The position numbers and the translations under genes are program-made. A DNA stretch of 64,000 nucleotides, taken from Dactylosporangium aurantiacum (GTDB lineage Bacteria; Actinomycetota; Actinomycetes; Mycobacteriales; Micromonosporaceae). The notes beneath the pieces were generated by a model. That model did no database searches, had not been told where the DNA came from, and saw only the letters and a list, made by a program, of their open reading frames with translations. Every line of letters starts with the position of its first letter. Position 1 is the stretch's first letter. The stretch spans positions 1 to 64,000 of the forward strand of contig NZ_JNYJ01000018.1 of assembly GCF_000716715.1 (NCBI RefSeq). The letters are read 5' to 3'. Positions 16,411 to 25,198 of this stretch are shown piece by piece.

Positions 16411-17865
16411 ATGGCCGACGTGCTCGGCCGGACGCCGCTGAGCGTCAAGCTCGTCGTGGCGGTGCTCGGGCTGGTCACCAGCGCCGTGACGGTCGTGGGC
16501 GCGGCCACCGTCACCGCGTTGCGCGAGGAGCTCACCGGCCGCATCGACCGCCAGCTCGCCGACCTCGGCGACCAGGCCCGCAAGCAGCTCGCCGCCGGGC
16601 ACACCGAGCTGCGACTCCCGGTACCGGAGGACCAGGAAGAGAGCCTGAAGTTCCCCGACCTGTTCCTCGTCGAGTCGCTGGACACCGACCGCCGGCTGGT
16701 CAGCTCGTTGCCGCGCCGGCTGCCCGCGGACCCGCCCGACCTCAAGCGCGCCGACCTGTCCAGGACCGGGCCGTTCACGGTACGCGGCCTGCACGGCACG
16801 ATGCGGTGGCGGGTCCTCTCCGTCAACGCGCCGGGCGACCAGCACATCGTCATCGGCGCCCAGCTGTCCGATGTGGACGGTACCGTCGGCCGGATGGTCT
16901 GGTTCGTGCTGCTGGTTGGGCTGAGCATCGTCGCGACGGTGGCCGTCCTGGCCGTCTGGCTGGTCCAGGCCAGCCTGCGGCCGCTCGCCCAGATCGAGCA
17001 GACCACGGCAGTGATCGCGGCTGGCGACCTGTCCCGGCGGGCGCCCGAACTCGACCCGCGCACCGAGGTCGGCCGGCTGGGCCGGGCGTTCAACCTGATG
17101 ATCGAGCAGATCGAGGACGCCTTCGCGGCCCGATCGGCGTCCGAGGCGACCGCCCGCTCGTCGGAGGAGAAGATGCGCCGGTTCGTCGCCGACGCCTCGC
17201 ACGAGCTGCGCACGCCGCTCACCATCATTCGTGGGTTCGCCGAACTGTACCGCCACGGCGTCGTCCAGGACCCGCAGGAGGCCGCCGGGCTGGTGGGGCG
17301 CATCGAGGACCAGGCCCGGCGGATGGCCGTGCTCGTCGAGGATCTGCTGCTGTTGGCCCGCCTCGACCAGCAGCGCCCGCTCGCCGTGGACCCGGTCGAC
17401 CTGGTGGGGCTCGCCTCCGACGTCCTGGAGGGCTTCCACGCTGTGGCGCGCCACCGATCGCTCGCGCTGGACGTCGCCACGCCGGCGCCGCTGGTCGTCA
17501 CCGGCGACGAGCAACGGCTGCGCCAGGTCATCGCCAACCTCGTCGCCAACGCCCTCACCCACACAGGCGTCGACGCCGACGTGACGGTGCGGCTGTCGCG
17601 CCGCCCTGGGCAGGCCGTGGTCGAGGTGACCGACACCGGGCCCGGGCTCGGTCCCGACGAGGCGCAGCACGTCTTCGAGCGGTTCTACCGCGCCGACCCG
17701 GCCCGCACCCGGACCAGCGGGAAGACCGGCACCGGACTGGGCTTGGCGATCGTCGCAGCGATTGTCACCGCGCACGCGGGAACCGTCGAGGTCGACAGCG
17801 ACCCGGGCCAGGCCACCACGTTCCGCGTGCTGCTCCCGACCTCCGAGCAGCGATCAGGCCAGTAA
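16411..17865 (+). CDS. Orphan sensor histidine kinase (HisKA class)
   Basis: The 484-residue protein has two membrane helices (about residues 8-32 and 169-191, MVWFVLLVGLSIVATVAVLA) flanking an extracytoplasmic sensor. A HAMP domain follows (ASLRPLAQIEQTTAVIAAGD). The phospho-acceptor is His264 in FVADASHELRTPLTIIRGF. The ATP lid shows the N box (RQVIANLVANALTHTG), G1 (VTDTGPGLGPDE), F (VFERFYRADPA) and G2 (GKTGTGLGLAIVAA). Normally such TcrY-like kinases follow their response regulator, but no regulator gene precedes it here, so its partner may be lost or elsewhere. A transposase relic lies immediately downstream. Confidence 0.88.
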   Translation: MADVLGRTPLSVKLVVAVLGLVTSAVTVVGAATVTALREELTGRIDRQLADLGDQARKQLAAGHTELRLPVPEDQEESLKFPDLFLVESLDTDRRLVSSLPRRLPADPPDLKRADLSRTGPFTVRGLHGTMRWRVLSVNAPGDQHIVIGAQLSDVDGTVGRMVWFVLLVGLSIVATVAVLAVWLVQASLRPLAQIEQTTAVIAAGDLSRRAPELDPRTEVGRLGRAFNLMIEQIEDAFAARSASEATARSSEEKMRRFVADASHELRTPLTIIRGFAELYRHGVVQDPQEAAGLVGRIEDQARRMAVLVEDLLLLARLDQQRPLAVDPVDLVGLASDVLEGFHAVARHRSLALDVATPAPLVVTGDEQRLRQVIANLVANALTHTGVDADVTVRLSRRPGQAVVEVTDTGPGLGPDEAQHVFERFYRADPARTRTSGKTGTGLGLAIVAAIVTAHAGTVEVDSDPGQATTFRVLLPTSEQRSGQ

Positions 17866-17959
17866 GGCCGGCGGGCGGCGCAGCATCTATCCGATGCGCC
17901 AGCGGCCGCGGTCGGCGTCAGCGCATCCGCGGCCGGACGCTTCGCCGGATCGCCACCCT

Positions 17960-18266
17960 CGGCGTCGTTGCCGCAGAGGACGGTCTGGATGCTGGCGTCG
18001 GCGAGGACGTCGTCGATGAGGGCGGGGAACTTCCCGTCGCGGTCCCTGATCAGGTAGCGCGCCCGGCAGCCCGCGTTCTCGAGGTCCATCACGAGGTTCT
18101 TGATGGCCTGTGCCACCCGGCCCGCGGTCGGGTGCCCGGTGGTGCCGAGGATGCGGATACGGCGGTTGGCGTGCTCGATGACGGCGAGGATGTACTGGCG
18201 CTGCCCGGTCAGGGTGACGGTCTCGATGAAGTCGCAGGCGAGCAGCGTTTCGGCTTGGTAGCGCAA
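17960..18266 (-). pseudogene. Integrase-core transposase fragment
   Basis: The minus strand carries a piece of a DDE integrase-core (rve-type) transposase as found in actinobacterial IS elements. It reads QAETLLACDFIETVTLTGQR, then QYILAVIEHANRRIRILGTT and KNLVMDLENAGCRARYLIRD, ending near VLADASIQTV. The catalytic D of ACDF and the later RDRDGK motif are visible. The N-terminus and the C-terminal half with the final Glu are missing, so it is inactive. It lies right behind the orphan kinase gene. Confidence 0.7.
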
Positions 18267-18364
18267 ACCGCCTCACGATCCTCGCACGGGCCGCCGGTCG
18301 GCGGCTCGGCCACCTGTCGTGCTCGGCGACCGCGCGACGGCGTGACCCGTCGGTGATTCCAGGC

Positions 18365-18949
18365 TCAGTGGAGCGTGGAGCGGCGGGTCGGGCAGAGGCG
18401 GAGGTGTTCGGTCCTCACCACCTCCTTGGGGACGTCCACTCGCAACGGTGACCGGGTGAGCCACACGAGCGCGTGCTCCTGCTCGCGGATCGGCAGGCGG
18501 GGGAAGTTGTTCGCGGCGTACTCGGTCCGTAGCACCGCCAAAGTGTCCTTCGTGCTGTCGGTGGGGTCAGGGAAAGGCCCGGACCAGTACCAGATGGTCG
18601 CGTGCAGGACCGTTTCGGAGCCGGCGGCGCCGCGGTCGAAGACCGGCACCGCGACGATCTCGCGCAGCAGCAGGACGTCGTCCGAGTCGAGCATCGTCGC
18701 GTTCGCCGCCGGCCCGTGCTCGGTCCATACCGGGCCGGAGTAGAAGGCCGTCAGGCCGGCCCGGCGCGAGGGCATGTCGGTGAATCCGCGCAGCCACACG
18801 AACTGGTCGGGCCGGTCGAGATCGCGGAACTGGCCCAGCACGGCCATCCCGAGCTCCTCCTGGGTCTCGACGAACTCGCGGTCGAACAGATCGATCAGTT
18901 CGTCGCGGCGCCCCTCGCGCAGGGTGTACCGGCGCAGCTCGACGATCAT
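18365..18949 (-). CDS. NIPSNAP-family protein
   Basis: This 194-residue protein has a duplicated dimeric alpha/beta-barrel (NIPSNAP) layout. It starts MIVELRRYTLREGRRDELID, then FDREFVETQEELGMAVLGQF and FVWLRGFTDMPSRRAGLTAF, with a second half containing VLHATIWYWSGPF and EHALVWLTRSPLRVDV. The biochemical role of bacterial members is poorly known. The start overlaps the Rrf2 gene stop (ATGA), so both are co-expressed and the regulator is first. It may be part of a redox or nitrosative response (inference from Rrf2). Confidence 0.85.
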   Translation of the reverse strand: MIVELRRYTLREGRRDELIDLFDREFVETQEELGMAVLGQFRDLDRPDQFVWLRGFTDMPSRRAGLTAFYSGPVWTEHGPAANATMLDSDDVLLLREIVAVPVFDRGAAGSETVLHATIWYWSGPFPDPTDSTKDTLAVLRTEYAANNFPRLPIREQEHALVWLTRSPLRVDVPKEVVRTEHLRLCPTRRSTLH

Positions 18950-19371
18950 GCCAGGGTCCTTTCCAGAACGTCGGTGACGGTCCAGTGCGCGAGCGCCGTC
19001 CGGAACGCGTCGGTCGCCTCGTCGTACAGGCCGGTCAGCACCGGACGGATGCCGCGCCCGACCGGGCACGCCAGGTTGGGCTCGCAGTGGTGCAAGGCGA
19101 GCAGCGGCTCCGGCGAGACGGCGAGCCACACGTCCAGCAGCGTGATCTCTGCTGCCGGCCGCCCGAGGCAGAAGCCCGCGCCCTTACCGCGGCGCGCCGT
19201 CACCAGGCCGGCCCGCCGCAGGTCACCGAGGCTGCGCCGGACGACGACCGCGTTCGTGTTGACGCTTGCCGCCACCTCCTCGGAGGTGAGCACCCCTCGC
19301 CCTTGCCGCCTGGCCAGTTCCAGCCACGCCAAGGCGTGAGCTGCGATCGTCACCCTGCTGTTCGCCGCCAC
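18946..19371 (-). CDS. Rrf2-family transcriptional regulator
   Basis: The 141-residue protein has the Rrf2 winged helix: RVTIAAHALAWLELARRQGR, then EEVAASVNTNAVVVRRSLGD, LRRAGLVTARRGKGAGFCLG and ITLLDVWLAV. Cys residues occur in GFCLG and HHCEPNLACPVG; this is near the Fe-S cluster position of IscR/NsrR members, but the spacing is not the canonical triple. It heads the operon with the NIPSNAP gene. Upstream (about 19398-19412) a weak dyad-like AACCG...GTTAC could be its operator. Confidence 0.85.
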   Translation of the reverse strand: MAANSRVTIAAHALAWLELARRQGRGVLTSEEVAASVNTNAVVVRRSLGDLRRAGLVTARRGKGAGFCLGRPAAEITLLDVWLAVSPEPLLALHHCEPNLACPVGRGIRPVLTGLYDEATDAFRTALAHWTVTDVLERTLA

Positions 19372-19508
19372 CGCGACAGCCTCGCCGACGCACCTCGTGA
19401 AAGCAACCGTTTCTGTTACATCTACGGCCCGGGCGCGTACAGACGTCGTAGGGGCGGGCGCCCGCCCTCACTGACCGGGGCGGCCCGCGGCCGTGTGACC
19501 GACGGCCC

Positions 19509-19814
19509 TCATGAGGTGACGTGCTGCAGGACCGGGACGATCCGGAAGTCGACGGTGGTGTGGTCGATGGTCGCGTGGACCGGGGAGCCGGCCATCTCGG
19601 TCATGATCCCTGAGGCACTGCGCCGGCCGTGCGCGGCGGAGTCCCACGCGACGATGTCGGTGATCGTGCCGTCGCCGTCTTCGGTGATGCGACGCCAGCG
19701 GAAGCCGGGCTGGCGCCGCAGGTAGTCGTTGATGTCGTCGTTGGCTCTGACGAAGTCGGCGCCGGTCAGGCCGGGCACGAGCCGGAAGGTCGTCATCTCG
19801 AGCGCTTCGCTCAT
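19509..19814 (-). CDS. ABM-fold (antibiotic biosynthesis monooxygenase-like) protein
   Basis: This 101-residue protein resembles the dimeric alpha/beta-barrel ABM family. It reads ALEMTTFRLVPGLTGADFVR, then NDYLRRQPGFRWRRITEDGD and TITDIVAWDSAAHGRRSASG. The catalytic role of many such small members is unproven. It begins 24 bases after the SDR gene stop and runs in the same direction, so it probably belongs to the alkylation-repair-like/SDR/ABM unit. Confidence 0.7.
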   Translation of the reverse strand: MSEALEMTTFRLVPGLTGADFVRANDDINDYLRRQPGFRWRRITEDGDGTITDIVAWDSAAHGRRSASGIMTEMAGSPVHATIDHTTVDFRIVPVLQHVTS

Positions 19815-19838
19815 GCTCGTACTCCTTGTCGAAAGTGC

Positions 19839-20573
19839 TCAGCCCTGCGCGGTGGAGCGGATGATGAGCTCGTTGACGTCGACGGTGCCGGGCTGGGCGA
19901 TCGCGTAGGCGATGGCGTCGGCGACCGCGGAGGCGGGCATTCCCAGCTCCTCGGCCGCCGCGTGAGCCGCCGCCCGCACCTCGGGGTCACCCCCGCGGTC
20001 GGTGAGTTCCGAGTGGGTGTACCCCGGGCTCACCAGGGTCACCCGGACGTCCCGGCTTTCCTGGCGCAGCCCTTCGGTGAGGGCCCGGACGGCGTACTTG
20101 GTGGCGCAGTACAGCGCGGCCGTCGGGTCGACGCGGTAGGCGGCGGACGATCCGATGTTGATGATGTGGCCCTGGCCGCGGGCTCGCATGAGCGGCAGGG
20201 CGGCGGCGATGCCGTACATCGTGCCGCGCAGGTTCACGTCGATCATCTGCTCCCATTCGTCGATTCGCAGCGCGTCGAGCGTGGACAGGGCCATCACGCC
20301 GGCGTTGTTGACCAGCACGTCGATGTGGCCGTGCCGGTCGTGGACGTCCTCGACGAAGGCGCGCACGCTGTCCCGGCCGGTCACGTCGAGTTCCCGGTAG
20401 TCGGCCGCGGCGCCGGCGGAGCGCAGTTGCTCGACGAGCACGGCGAGGCGGTCAACGCGTCGGGCGCCGAGGACGACGTGGTGGCCGTCGGCGGCCAGGC
20501 GGCGGGCGGTCGCCTCGCCGATGCCGCTGCTCGCGCCGGTAATGAGGACAATCTTGGAGGGTGCGCTGGTCAT
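19839..20573 (-). CDS. Short-chain dehydrogenase/reductase
   Basis: The 244-residue protein is a classical SDR. It has the cofactor motif TGASSGIGEATARRLAADG, NNAGVMALS, the catalytic Ser in NIGSSAAYRV, and YCATKYAVRA, which supplies Tyr and Lys. ARRVDRL after strand 2 suggests NADP preference. The ATG at 20573 has its own GGGAG five to six bases upstream. The frame is open upstream without a stop into the alkylation-repair-like coding region, so a fused product is formally possible (see findings). The substrate is unknown. Confidence 0.9.
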   Translation of the reverse strand: MTSAPSKIVLITGASSGIGEATARRLAADGHHVVLGARRVDRLAVLVEQLRSAGAAADYRELDVTGRDSVRAFVEDVHDRHGHIDVLVNNAGVMALSTLDALRIDEWEQMIDVNLRGTMYGIAAALPLMRARGQGHIINIGSSAAYRVDPTAALYCATKYAVRALTEGLRQESRDVRVTLVSPGYTHSELTDRGGDPEVRAAAHAAAEELGMPASAVADAIAYAIAQPGTVDVNELIIRSTAQG

Positions 20574-21512
20574 TGCTGCTCCCGGGGCTCGGTCGTGGCT
20601 GCGGCGAAGCGCCGCGGGTGCAACGATCCGGCCGGTCGGAGGGCCGGAGAAGGCCGCGGCTTCCGGGGTCCACGGCACCCAGGAACGGCACGCCCCCGCC
20701 GGGCGGGTCCGCCGCCCGAGGCCGGCGACCTCGACCGGCGCGGCGGCGCAGCGGCCCAGCAGCTCGCGGGCGTCGCGATGGCCCCGCTTGACGAGCGTGC
20801 GCAGTCCGCGCCCGATCAGGCGCGTGGTGTTCTCGTCCGGCGCACCGAGCCAGCGCAGCGCCGTTTCGAGGGCGATGTCCGGATGCTGGCGGCTCAAGTC
20901 GTTGAGGTGCTCGGCGACCGAGCGGCGGACGTATTCGCTGTCGTCGCGATAGAGGGCGTCAAGGACGTGGAGGGTAGCCCGGGGCCGGGCCAGGATGCCG
21001 GCGACCCGTTCCGCCCCGGGCAGCAGCGGCCGGGTGCCTTCCGCGGCGAGGCGGCGTACGTCCTCGTCGGGTGAGGCGGTCCAGGTGCGGATGATGCCGA
21101 GGGCGCGGTCGAGGTCGTGGCCGAGCAGCGTGCGGAGGGCGAACTCGGAGGTGAGACGGCCGGTCAGCTCGGCGAGCAGGGCCATGGCGTCGTCGAACGC
21201 GTCCGTCCCTCCGAAGGCCACGGCCCTGGTGGCGACCGCGCTGGTCACCGGCCGGATCAGCCATCCGCGCAACGGAGGATGCCTGGCCCGCGCGGCCCGC
21301 CGGATCGTGCCGGCGAGGCTGGTGTACCCGCCGGGGAGGTCCGCCAGGAGGGCGTCCCTGAGCAGGTCGCTGCGCTCCGGCAGCCGGCGGTTCGCGAGGT
21401 TGCCGGCGGCGACGCAGAGCGCGGTGAGCGGCGTCCCCGGCGCGGCGGCCGCGATCGCCCGGATCAGCATTCTGGCGGTGTGCTCACCGATGAGGTCGTC
21501 GGCGAAGGGCAT
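20574..21512 (-). pseudogene. DNA-alkylation-repair-like (HEAT-repeat) protein without its C-terminus
   Basis: From ATG 21512 (GGAG seven bases upstream) about 265 residues resemble AlkD-like HEAT-repeat proteins. Visible parts are MPFADDLIGEHTARMLIRAI, DALYRDDSEYVRRSVAEHLN and DLSRQHPDIALETALRWLGA, then LIGRGLRTLVKRGHRDAREL. After LLGRCAAAPVEVAGL the sequence becomes low-complexity, and no stop occurs before the SDR start. Actinobacterial relatives usually continue with a beta-rich C-terminal domain, which is absent. Either a frameshift or deletion removed the end, or a natural fusion arose. The gene is divergent from the XRE regulator at 21656. Confidence 0.65.
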
Positions 21513-21655
21513 GGGAGTCTCCGGGTCGTGTCGTCGGACCGGCGCGCCGCCGGTCAGCCAATGCTGCGGACGCCAGCGGGCGGACGGCAGGACGCGGCTA
21601 CCGGGGAGCACGGCACCCTGGCAGGCCGACGAACAGGCGCTTTAGGCTGGTCGAC

Positions 21656-22480
21656 ATGGCCGCTGCCGACAACCGGCTCGGGGAGTTCCTCCGGGCCCAC
21701 CGCGCCCGCGTCGACCCCCGGGAGGTCGGGCTGCGCGGGGGCGGCGACCGCCGGGTGGCCGGGCTGCGCCGCGAGGAGATCGCGGTGCTGGCCGGTGTGA
21801 GCGTTGACTACTACGCCCGCCTCGAGCAGGGCCGGGAGCGTCACCCCTCCCCGCAGGTTCTCGACGCGATCGGACGGACCCTGCGCCTCGACCCGGACGC
21901 GCGCGGCCACCTCTTCCGCCTCGCCGGACTGAACCCCAGCCTGGGCCCGGACAACTCCCGGGATGGTGTCCACCCGGCCCTGCTGCGACTGCTGGACGCC
22001 TTTCCCGCCTCCGCCGCCTATGTGCTCAGCCCTGCGTTCGACGTCCTGGCCACCAACAGCGTCGCGGCGGCGCTGCTCTCCCCGTTCGCGGGCGCGACCA
22101 ACATGGTCCGGGTGCTGTTCCAGCATCCACGGGCGCGCTCCGTCTTCCCCGAGTGGCCGACCCTGACCGAGAACGTCGTGCACGCCCTGCGGCTCAACGC
22201 CGGCCTGTTCCCCGACGACCCGGAGATCCAGGCCCTCGTGGCCGGCCTGCGGCACGACTCGCCGGAGTTCCGCCGCCTCTGGGCGGAGCACACGGTGCGC
22301 GGCCTGATCCGCATGTTCAAGGTCGTGCAGCACCCGGACGCCGGGCGGATCGAGCTGACCTACCAGACCTTCGACGTCCGCGACGCGCCCGGCCAGCAAC
22401 TGCTGGTCGGCACGCCCGAGCCGGGCAGCCGCAGCGCTGAGGCTCTCGGCTACCTGGCGGCCGTCCACGCACCGGCCTGA
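21656..22480 (+). CDS. XRE-family regulator with MmyB-like ligand domain
   Basis: The 274-residue protein has an HTH at about residues 9-75 (LGEFLRAHRARVDPREVGLR, then RVAGLRREEIAVLAGVSVDY and YARLEQGRERHPS). A MmyB-like PAS-type ligand domain follows (YVLSPAFDVLATNSVAAALL, then FPEWPTLTENVVHALRLNAG). These regulators are very common in actinomycetes and typically control an adjacent oxidoreductase; the ligand may be a fatty acid. It is divergent from the alkylation-repair-like/SDR/ABM unit and probably regulates it. Confidence 0.9.
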   Translation: MAAADNRLGEFLRAHRARVDPREVGLRGGGDRRVAGLRREEIAVLAGVSVDYYARLEQGRERHPSPQVLDAIGRTLRLDPDARGHLFRLAGLNPSLGPDNSRDGVHPALLRLLDAFPASAAYVLSPAFDVLATNSVAAALLSPFAGATNMVRVLFQHPRARSVFPEWPTLTENVVHALRLNAGLFPDDPEIQALVAGLRHDSPEFRRLWAEHTVRGLIRMFKVVQHPDAGRIELTYQTFDVRDAPGQQLLVGTPEPGSRSAEALGYLAAVHAPA

Positions 22481-22498
22481 GCGCCCACCCGGACACGG

Positions 22499-22518
22499 GC
22501 CCTGCCGTGGCGCAGGGC
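22499..22518. terminator. GC hairpin between convergent genes
   Basis: GCCCTGC (22499-22505) pairs with GCAGGGC (22512-22518) around a six-base loop. It lies between the XRE gene and the convergent AraC gene and could end both transcripts. There is no T-tract. Confidence 0.45.
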
Positions 22519-22534
22519 GCTCGCGCGGGCAGGT

Positions 22535-23500
22535 TCATCCGGTCGTGGTGAGCCGGCTGCGGTAGGCGCGCGGCGAGCGGCCGGTGGTCCGTTTGAACGC
22601 GACGCTGAGCGCACTCTCCGAGCCGTAGCCGACCGCGCGGGCGATCGTGGCGACGGTGTCGTCGCTGCGCCGGAGCCGGTCGGCGGCGAGCTCGATGCGC
22701 CACTCGGTGAGGTACTCCAGGGGGCCCTTGCCGACCACGTCCTTGAACCGAGCCGCCAGCGCCGACCGCGAGACGGCGACGACCCGGGCCAGCTCCGCCA
22801 CGGTCCATGCGTGGGCCGGCCGGGCATGCATCGCTCGCAGTGCGGCGGCAACCGTCGGATCGGTCAGGCCGGCCAGCCAGCCGGTGCGGCGACCGGGGTC
22901 GCGGGCGAGATGCAGGCGCAGCATCCGCACCAGCATGACGATGGCGAGTCGCTCGGCGACGAGCGTGGCCCCCAGCGGCCTGCCCCGCAGCTCGGCGTCG
23001 AGCTCGTCCAGGGCCCACCGCACCGTGCCGGCCTCCGCCGCCCCGCCCGGCACGTGGATCACCGGCGGAAGGCTGTGCAGCAGCAGGGCCTGGGCCCGTT
23101 CGGTGAAGGTGAACGCGGCGCCGATGAGGAAGACCTCGTCGCCCTCGCCGGCGTGGGCCGGCCCGTCGCCGGCCGCCGCGAAGATCGGGTATGCCGGCTC
23201 GGCCGGCCGGCCGGGGTCGCTGGCGAGGGTGAACCCCAGGGGCCGGGTCAGCAGGAAGCAGTCGCCCTCGTCGAGGTGGACCGGATCTCCCACGCCGTCC
23301 ACCCGCAGCCAGCAGGAGCCGCGCCGGACGGCGTTGAACTTGGACCCCGCCGGCGGGGGAAACCGGACCGCCCAGTCGCCACCGGCAACCAGCCCCGCCG
23401 ACACCTCGCTCGTCGCGTCGAGCAGGGCCAGCACATCCTCCAACGGGTCCACCGCGACCTCCTCTGGACGGACGCGAAAGAGCGGCAGACGCTGAACCAT
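22535..23500 (-). CDS. AraC-family regulator with cupin-type sensor
   Basis: This 321-residue protein has an N-terminal cupin-like sensor (VDPLEDVLALLDATSEVSAG, then RRGSCWLRVDGVGDPVHLDE). The C-terminal AraC domain has two HTH units: WTVAELARVVAVSRSALAAR and DDTVATIARAVGYGSESALS, then FKRTTGRSPRAYR. This is the cupin_6/AraC architecture often found beside an oxidoreductase. It is divergent from the SDR at 23536, separated by 35 bases. The GTG in VDPLEDV is a possible later start. Confidence 0.88.
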   Translation of the reverse strand: MVQRLPLFRVRPEEVAVDPLEDVLALLDATSEVSAGLVAGGDWAVRFPPPAGSKFNAVRRGSCWLRVDGVGDPVHLDEGDCFLLTRPLGFTLASDPGRPAEPAYPIFAAAGDGPAHAGEGDEVFLIGAAFTFTERAQALLLHSLPPVIHVPGGAAEAGTVRWALDELDAELRGRPLGATLVAERLAIVMLVRMLRLHLARDPGRRTGWLAGLTDPTVAAALRAMHARPAHAWTVAELARVVAVSRSALAARFKDVVGKGPLEYLTEWRIELAADRLRRSDDTVATIARAVGYGSESALSVAFKRTTGRSPRAYRSRLTTTG

Positions 23501-23535
23501 GTGGGTCCGGGCCGCACGTTCCTACGGTTGCCATC

Positions 23536-24504
23536 ATGACAGCCACTACACGTCTGACCACGCCGTTCGGCGCTCGGGCAACGGCCGCCGAGATCCTCGC
23601 CGGCGTCGACATCACCGGGCGCCGGATGATCGTCACCGGGGGTTCCTCCGGCATCGGCAGGGAGACCGTCCGCGCGCTGGCCGGCGCCGGCGCCGAGGTC
23701 ACCGTCGCCACCCGCGATCCGGGTCAGGCCGCGGACCTGGTGAAGGAGTTCGCCGGGCCGGGCCCGGGCAGCGTCCGGGCAGCCGCCATCGACCTGGCCG
23801 ACCTGTCGTCGGTCGACGCCTTCGTCGCAGCCTGGGAGGGACCGCTGCACGCGCTGGTCGCCAACGCCGGCGTCATGGCCGTGCCGACCCGCCGGCTCAC
23901 CGCGCAAGGGTGGGAGCTACAACTCGCCACCAACTACCTCGGTCACTTCGCGCTCGCCCGCGGCCTGCGTGACAACCTCCGCGCCGCCGGTTCGGCCCGG
24001 GTGGTGGTGCTCAGCTCCGGGGCGCAGCTGCGCCGGGCGTTCGACTTCGACGACCCGCACTTCGAGCGCCAGCCGTACGAGCCTTGGCCGGCGTACTTTC
24101 AATCCAAGACCGCCGATGTCCTGCTCGTCGTCGGCATCGCCCGGCGCTGGGCCGCGGACGGGATCACCGCCAACGCCGCCAACCCCGGCTACATCATGAC
24201 CAAACTGCAGCGGTACCTGGAGCACGACACCCTGCGCGCGTTCGGGGTGACGATCGACGAGGCGGGCAACCACACGGTGCCGGACTATTACAAGAGCCCC
24301 GCTCAGGGGGCGGGCACCTCCGTGCTGCTGGCGGCGTCGCCGCTGCTGGAGGGCGTCACCGGCGGCTACTTCGAGGGCAACCAGGAAGCGGCGATCGTGC
24401 CGGGCGGCCCGGACGCTCTCGCCGGGGTGGCGCAGCACGCCGTCGACCCGGCCGCCGCCGACCGGCTCTGGTCGTACGCCGAGCGGGTGCTGGCCTCCCG
24501 CTGA
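23536..24504 (+). CDS. Short-chain dehydrogenase (retinol-dehydrogenase-like)
   Basis: The 322-residue SDR has the cofactor loop VTGGSSGIGRETVRALAGAG, ATRDPGQAADLV after strand 2, NAGVMAVPTRRL, the Ser in VVVLSSGAQLRR and the catalytic YFQSKTADVLLVVGIARRW. Length and the long insertion fit the oxidoreductase group related to retinol/WW-domain dehydrogenases. It is divergent from the AraC regulator, which probably activates it. The tandem repeat 24505-24594 begins directly at its stop codon. Confidence 0.9.
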   Translation: MTATTRLTTPFGARATAAEILAGVDITGRRMIVTGGSSGIGRETVRALAGAGAEVTVATRDPGQAADLVKEFAGPGPGSVRAAAIDLADLSSVDAFVAAWEGPLHALVANAGVMAVPTRRLTAQGWELQLATNYLGHFALARGLRDNLRAAGSARVVVLSSGAQLRRAFDFDDPHFERQPYEPWPAYFQSKTADVLLVVGIARRWAADGITANAANPGYIMTKLQRYLEHDTLRAFGVTIDEAGNHTVPDYYKSPAQGAGTSVLLAASPLLEGVTGGYFEGNQEAAIVPGGPDALAGVAQHAVDPAAADRLWSYAERVLASR

Positions 24505-24594
24505 GCCGCAGGCCGGGTCACGGCCTCAACCATGATTCACCCACCGATAGCCGCAGGCCGGGGCGCGGCCTGAACCATGGTTCACCCGCCGATA
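24505..24594. repeat. Two tandem 45-bp repeats
   Basis: Units 24505-24549 and 24550-24594 start gccgcaggccggg and end caccgata or cgccgata, with about 5 mismatches. Each contains AACCATGATTCACC or AACCATGGTTCACC. The repeat separates the SDR gene from the SnoaL-like gene. Confidence 0.8.
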
Positions 24595-24639
24595 GCCGGC
24601 TACCCCCGCCGGTGCGACAACGAACAGGAAGCCGTTGTC

Positions 24640-25128
24640 ATGAGCGACGAGCGCAAGGTTCAGGAAATCCTGGCCCGCCACGTCCGCGCCACGGACCGGC
24701 GCGACGGCAAGACGCAGGGTGCCCTGTTCACCGACGACGCGGTCGTGCAGAGCTTCTGCAAGACCGGCGCCGACGCCTACGAGCCGGTCGCCCCACCGCT
24801 GATCGGCGGGGCGGCCGTGGGCTACGCGGTCGACAACTACATGACTGCCCACCCGCAGGGCGGTTCCAGCCACCACGTGACCGCCGACCACATCATCGAG
24901 GTCGACGGCGAGCACGCCCACATGAACGCCCAGTTCGTCGTCCTGCGAATTCAGGCCACCGCGCGCCCGGCCGGCGGCTGGCCGGGCGGTGCCTTCGGTG
25001 CCCAGGGCAGCGTGCAGCCGATCGAGTCCGGGTACTACGACACCGACCTGCGCCGGATAGACGGTGAGGGGAGGATCGTGGGTCACCGCATCCTGCTGGA
25101 CATGCCGTACGTCATCCCAGGAGTGTGA
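24640..25128 (+). CDS. SnoaL-like/NTF2-fold protein
   Basis: The 162-residue protein fits a SnoaL_4-like NTF2 cone. It has KVQEILARHVRATDRRDGKT, QGALFTDDAVVQSF, SSHHVTADHIIEVDGEHAHM and NAQFVVLRIQATA, ending RIVGHRILLDMPYVIPGV. Members range from polyketide cyclases to dehydratase-like proteins and many lack known activity. AGGAAG sits about nine bases before ATG 24640; an upstream ATG at 24577 lies in the repeat edge. It is codirectional with the SDR and may be co-expressed with it. Confidence 0.8.
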   Translation: MSDERKVQEILARHVRATDRRDGKTQGALFTDDAVVQSFCKTGADAYEPVAPPLIGGAAVGYAVDNYMTAHPQGGSSHHVTADHIIEVDGEHAHMNAQFVVLRIQATARPAGGWPGGAFGAQGSVQPIESGYYDTDLRRIDGEGRIVGHRILLDMPYVIPGV

Positions 25129-25198
25129 CGACGGCGGCGTGTACCGCCGATGACGTCCCGGTGCATACTGGATCAGGCAATCTGCCGCTGGGGTGATC

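Noticed and set aside
15945..18356. An 803-codon plus-strand frame over the histidine kinase
   Set aside because: It is the wrong frame of the kinase gene and is Arg/Pro-rich without motifs.
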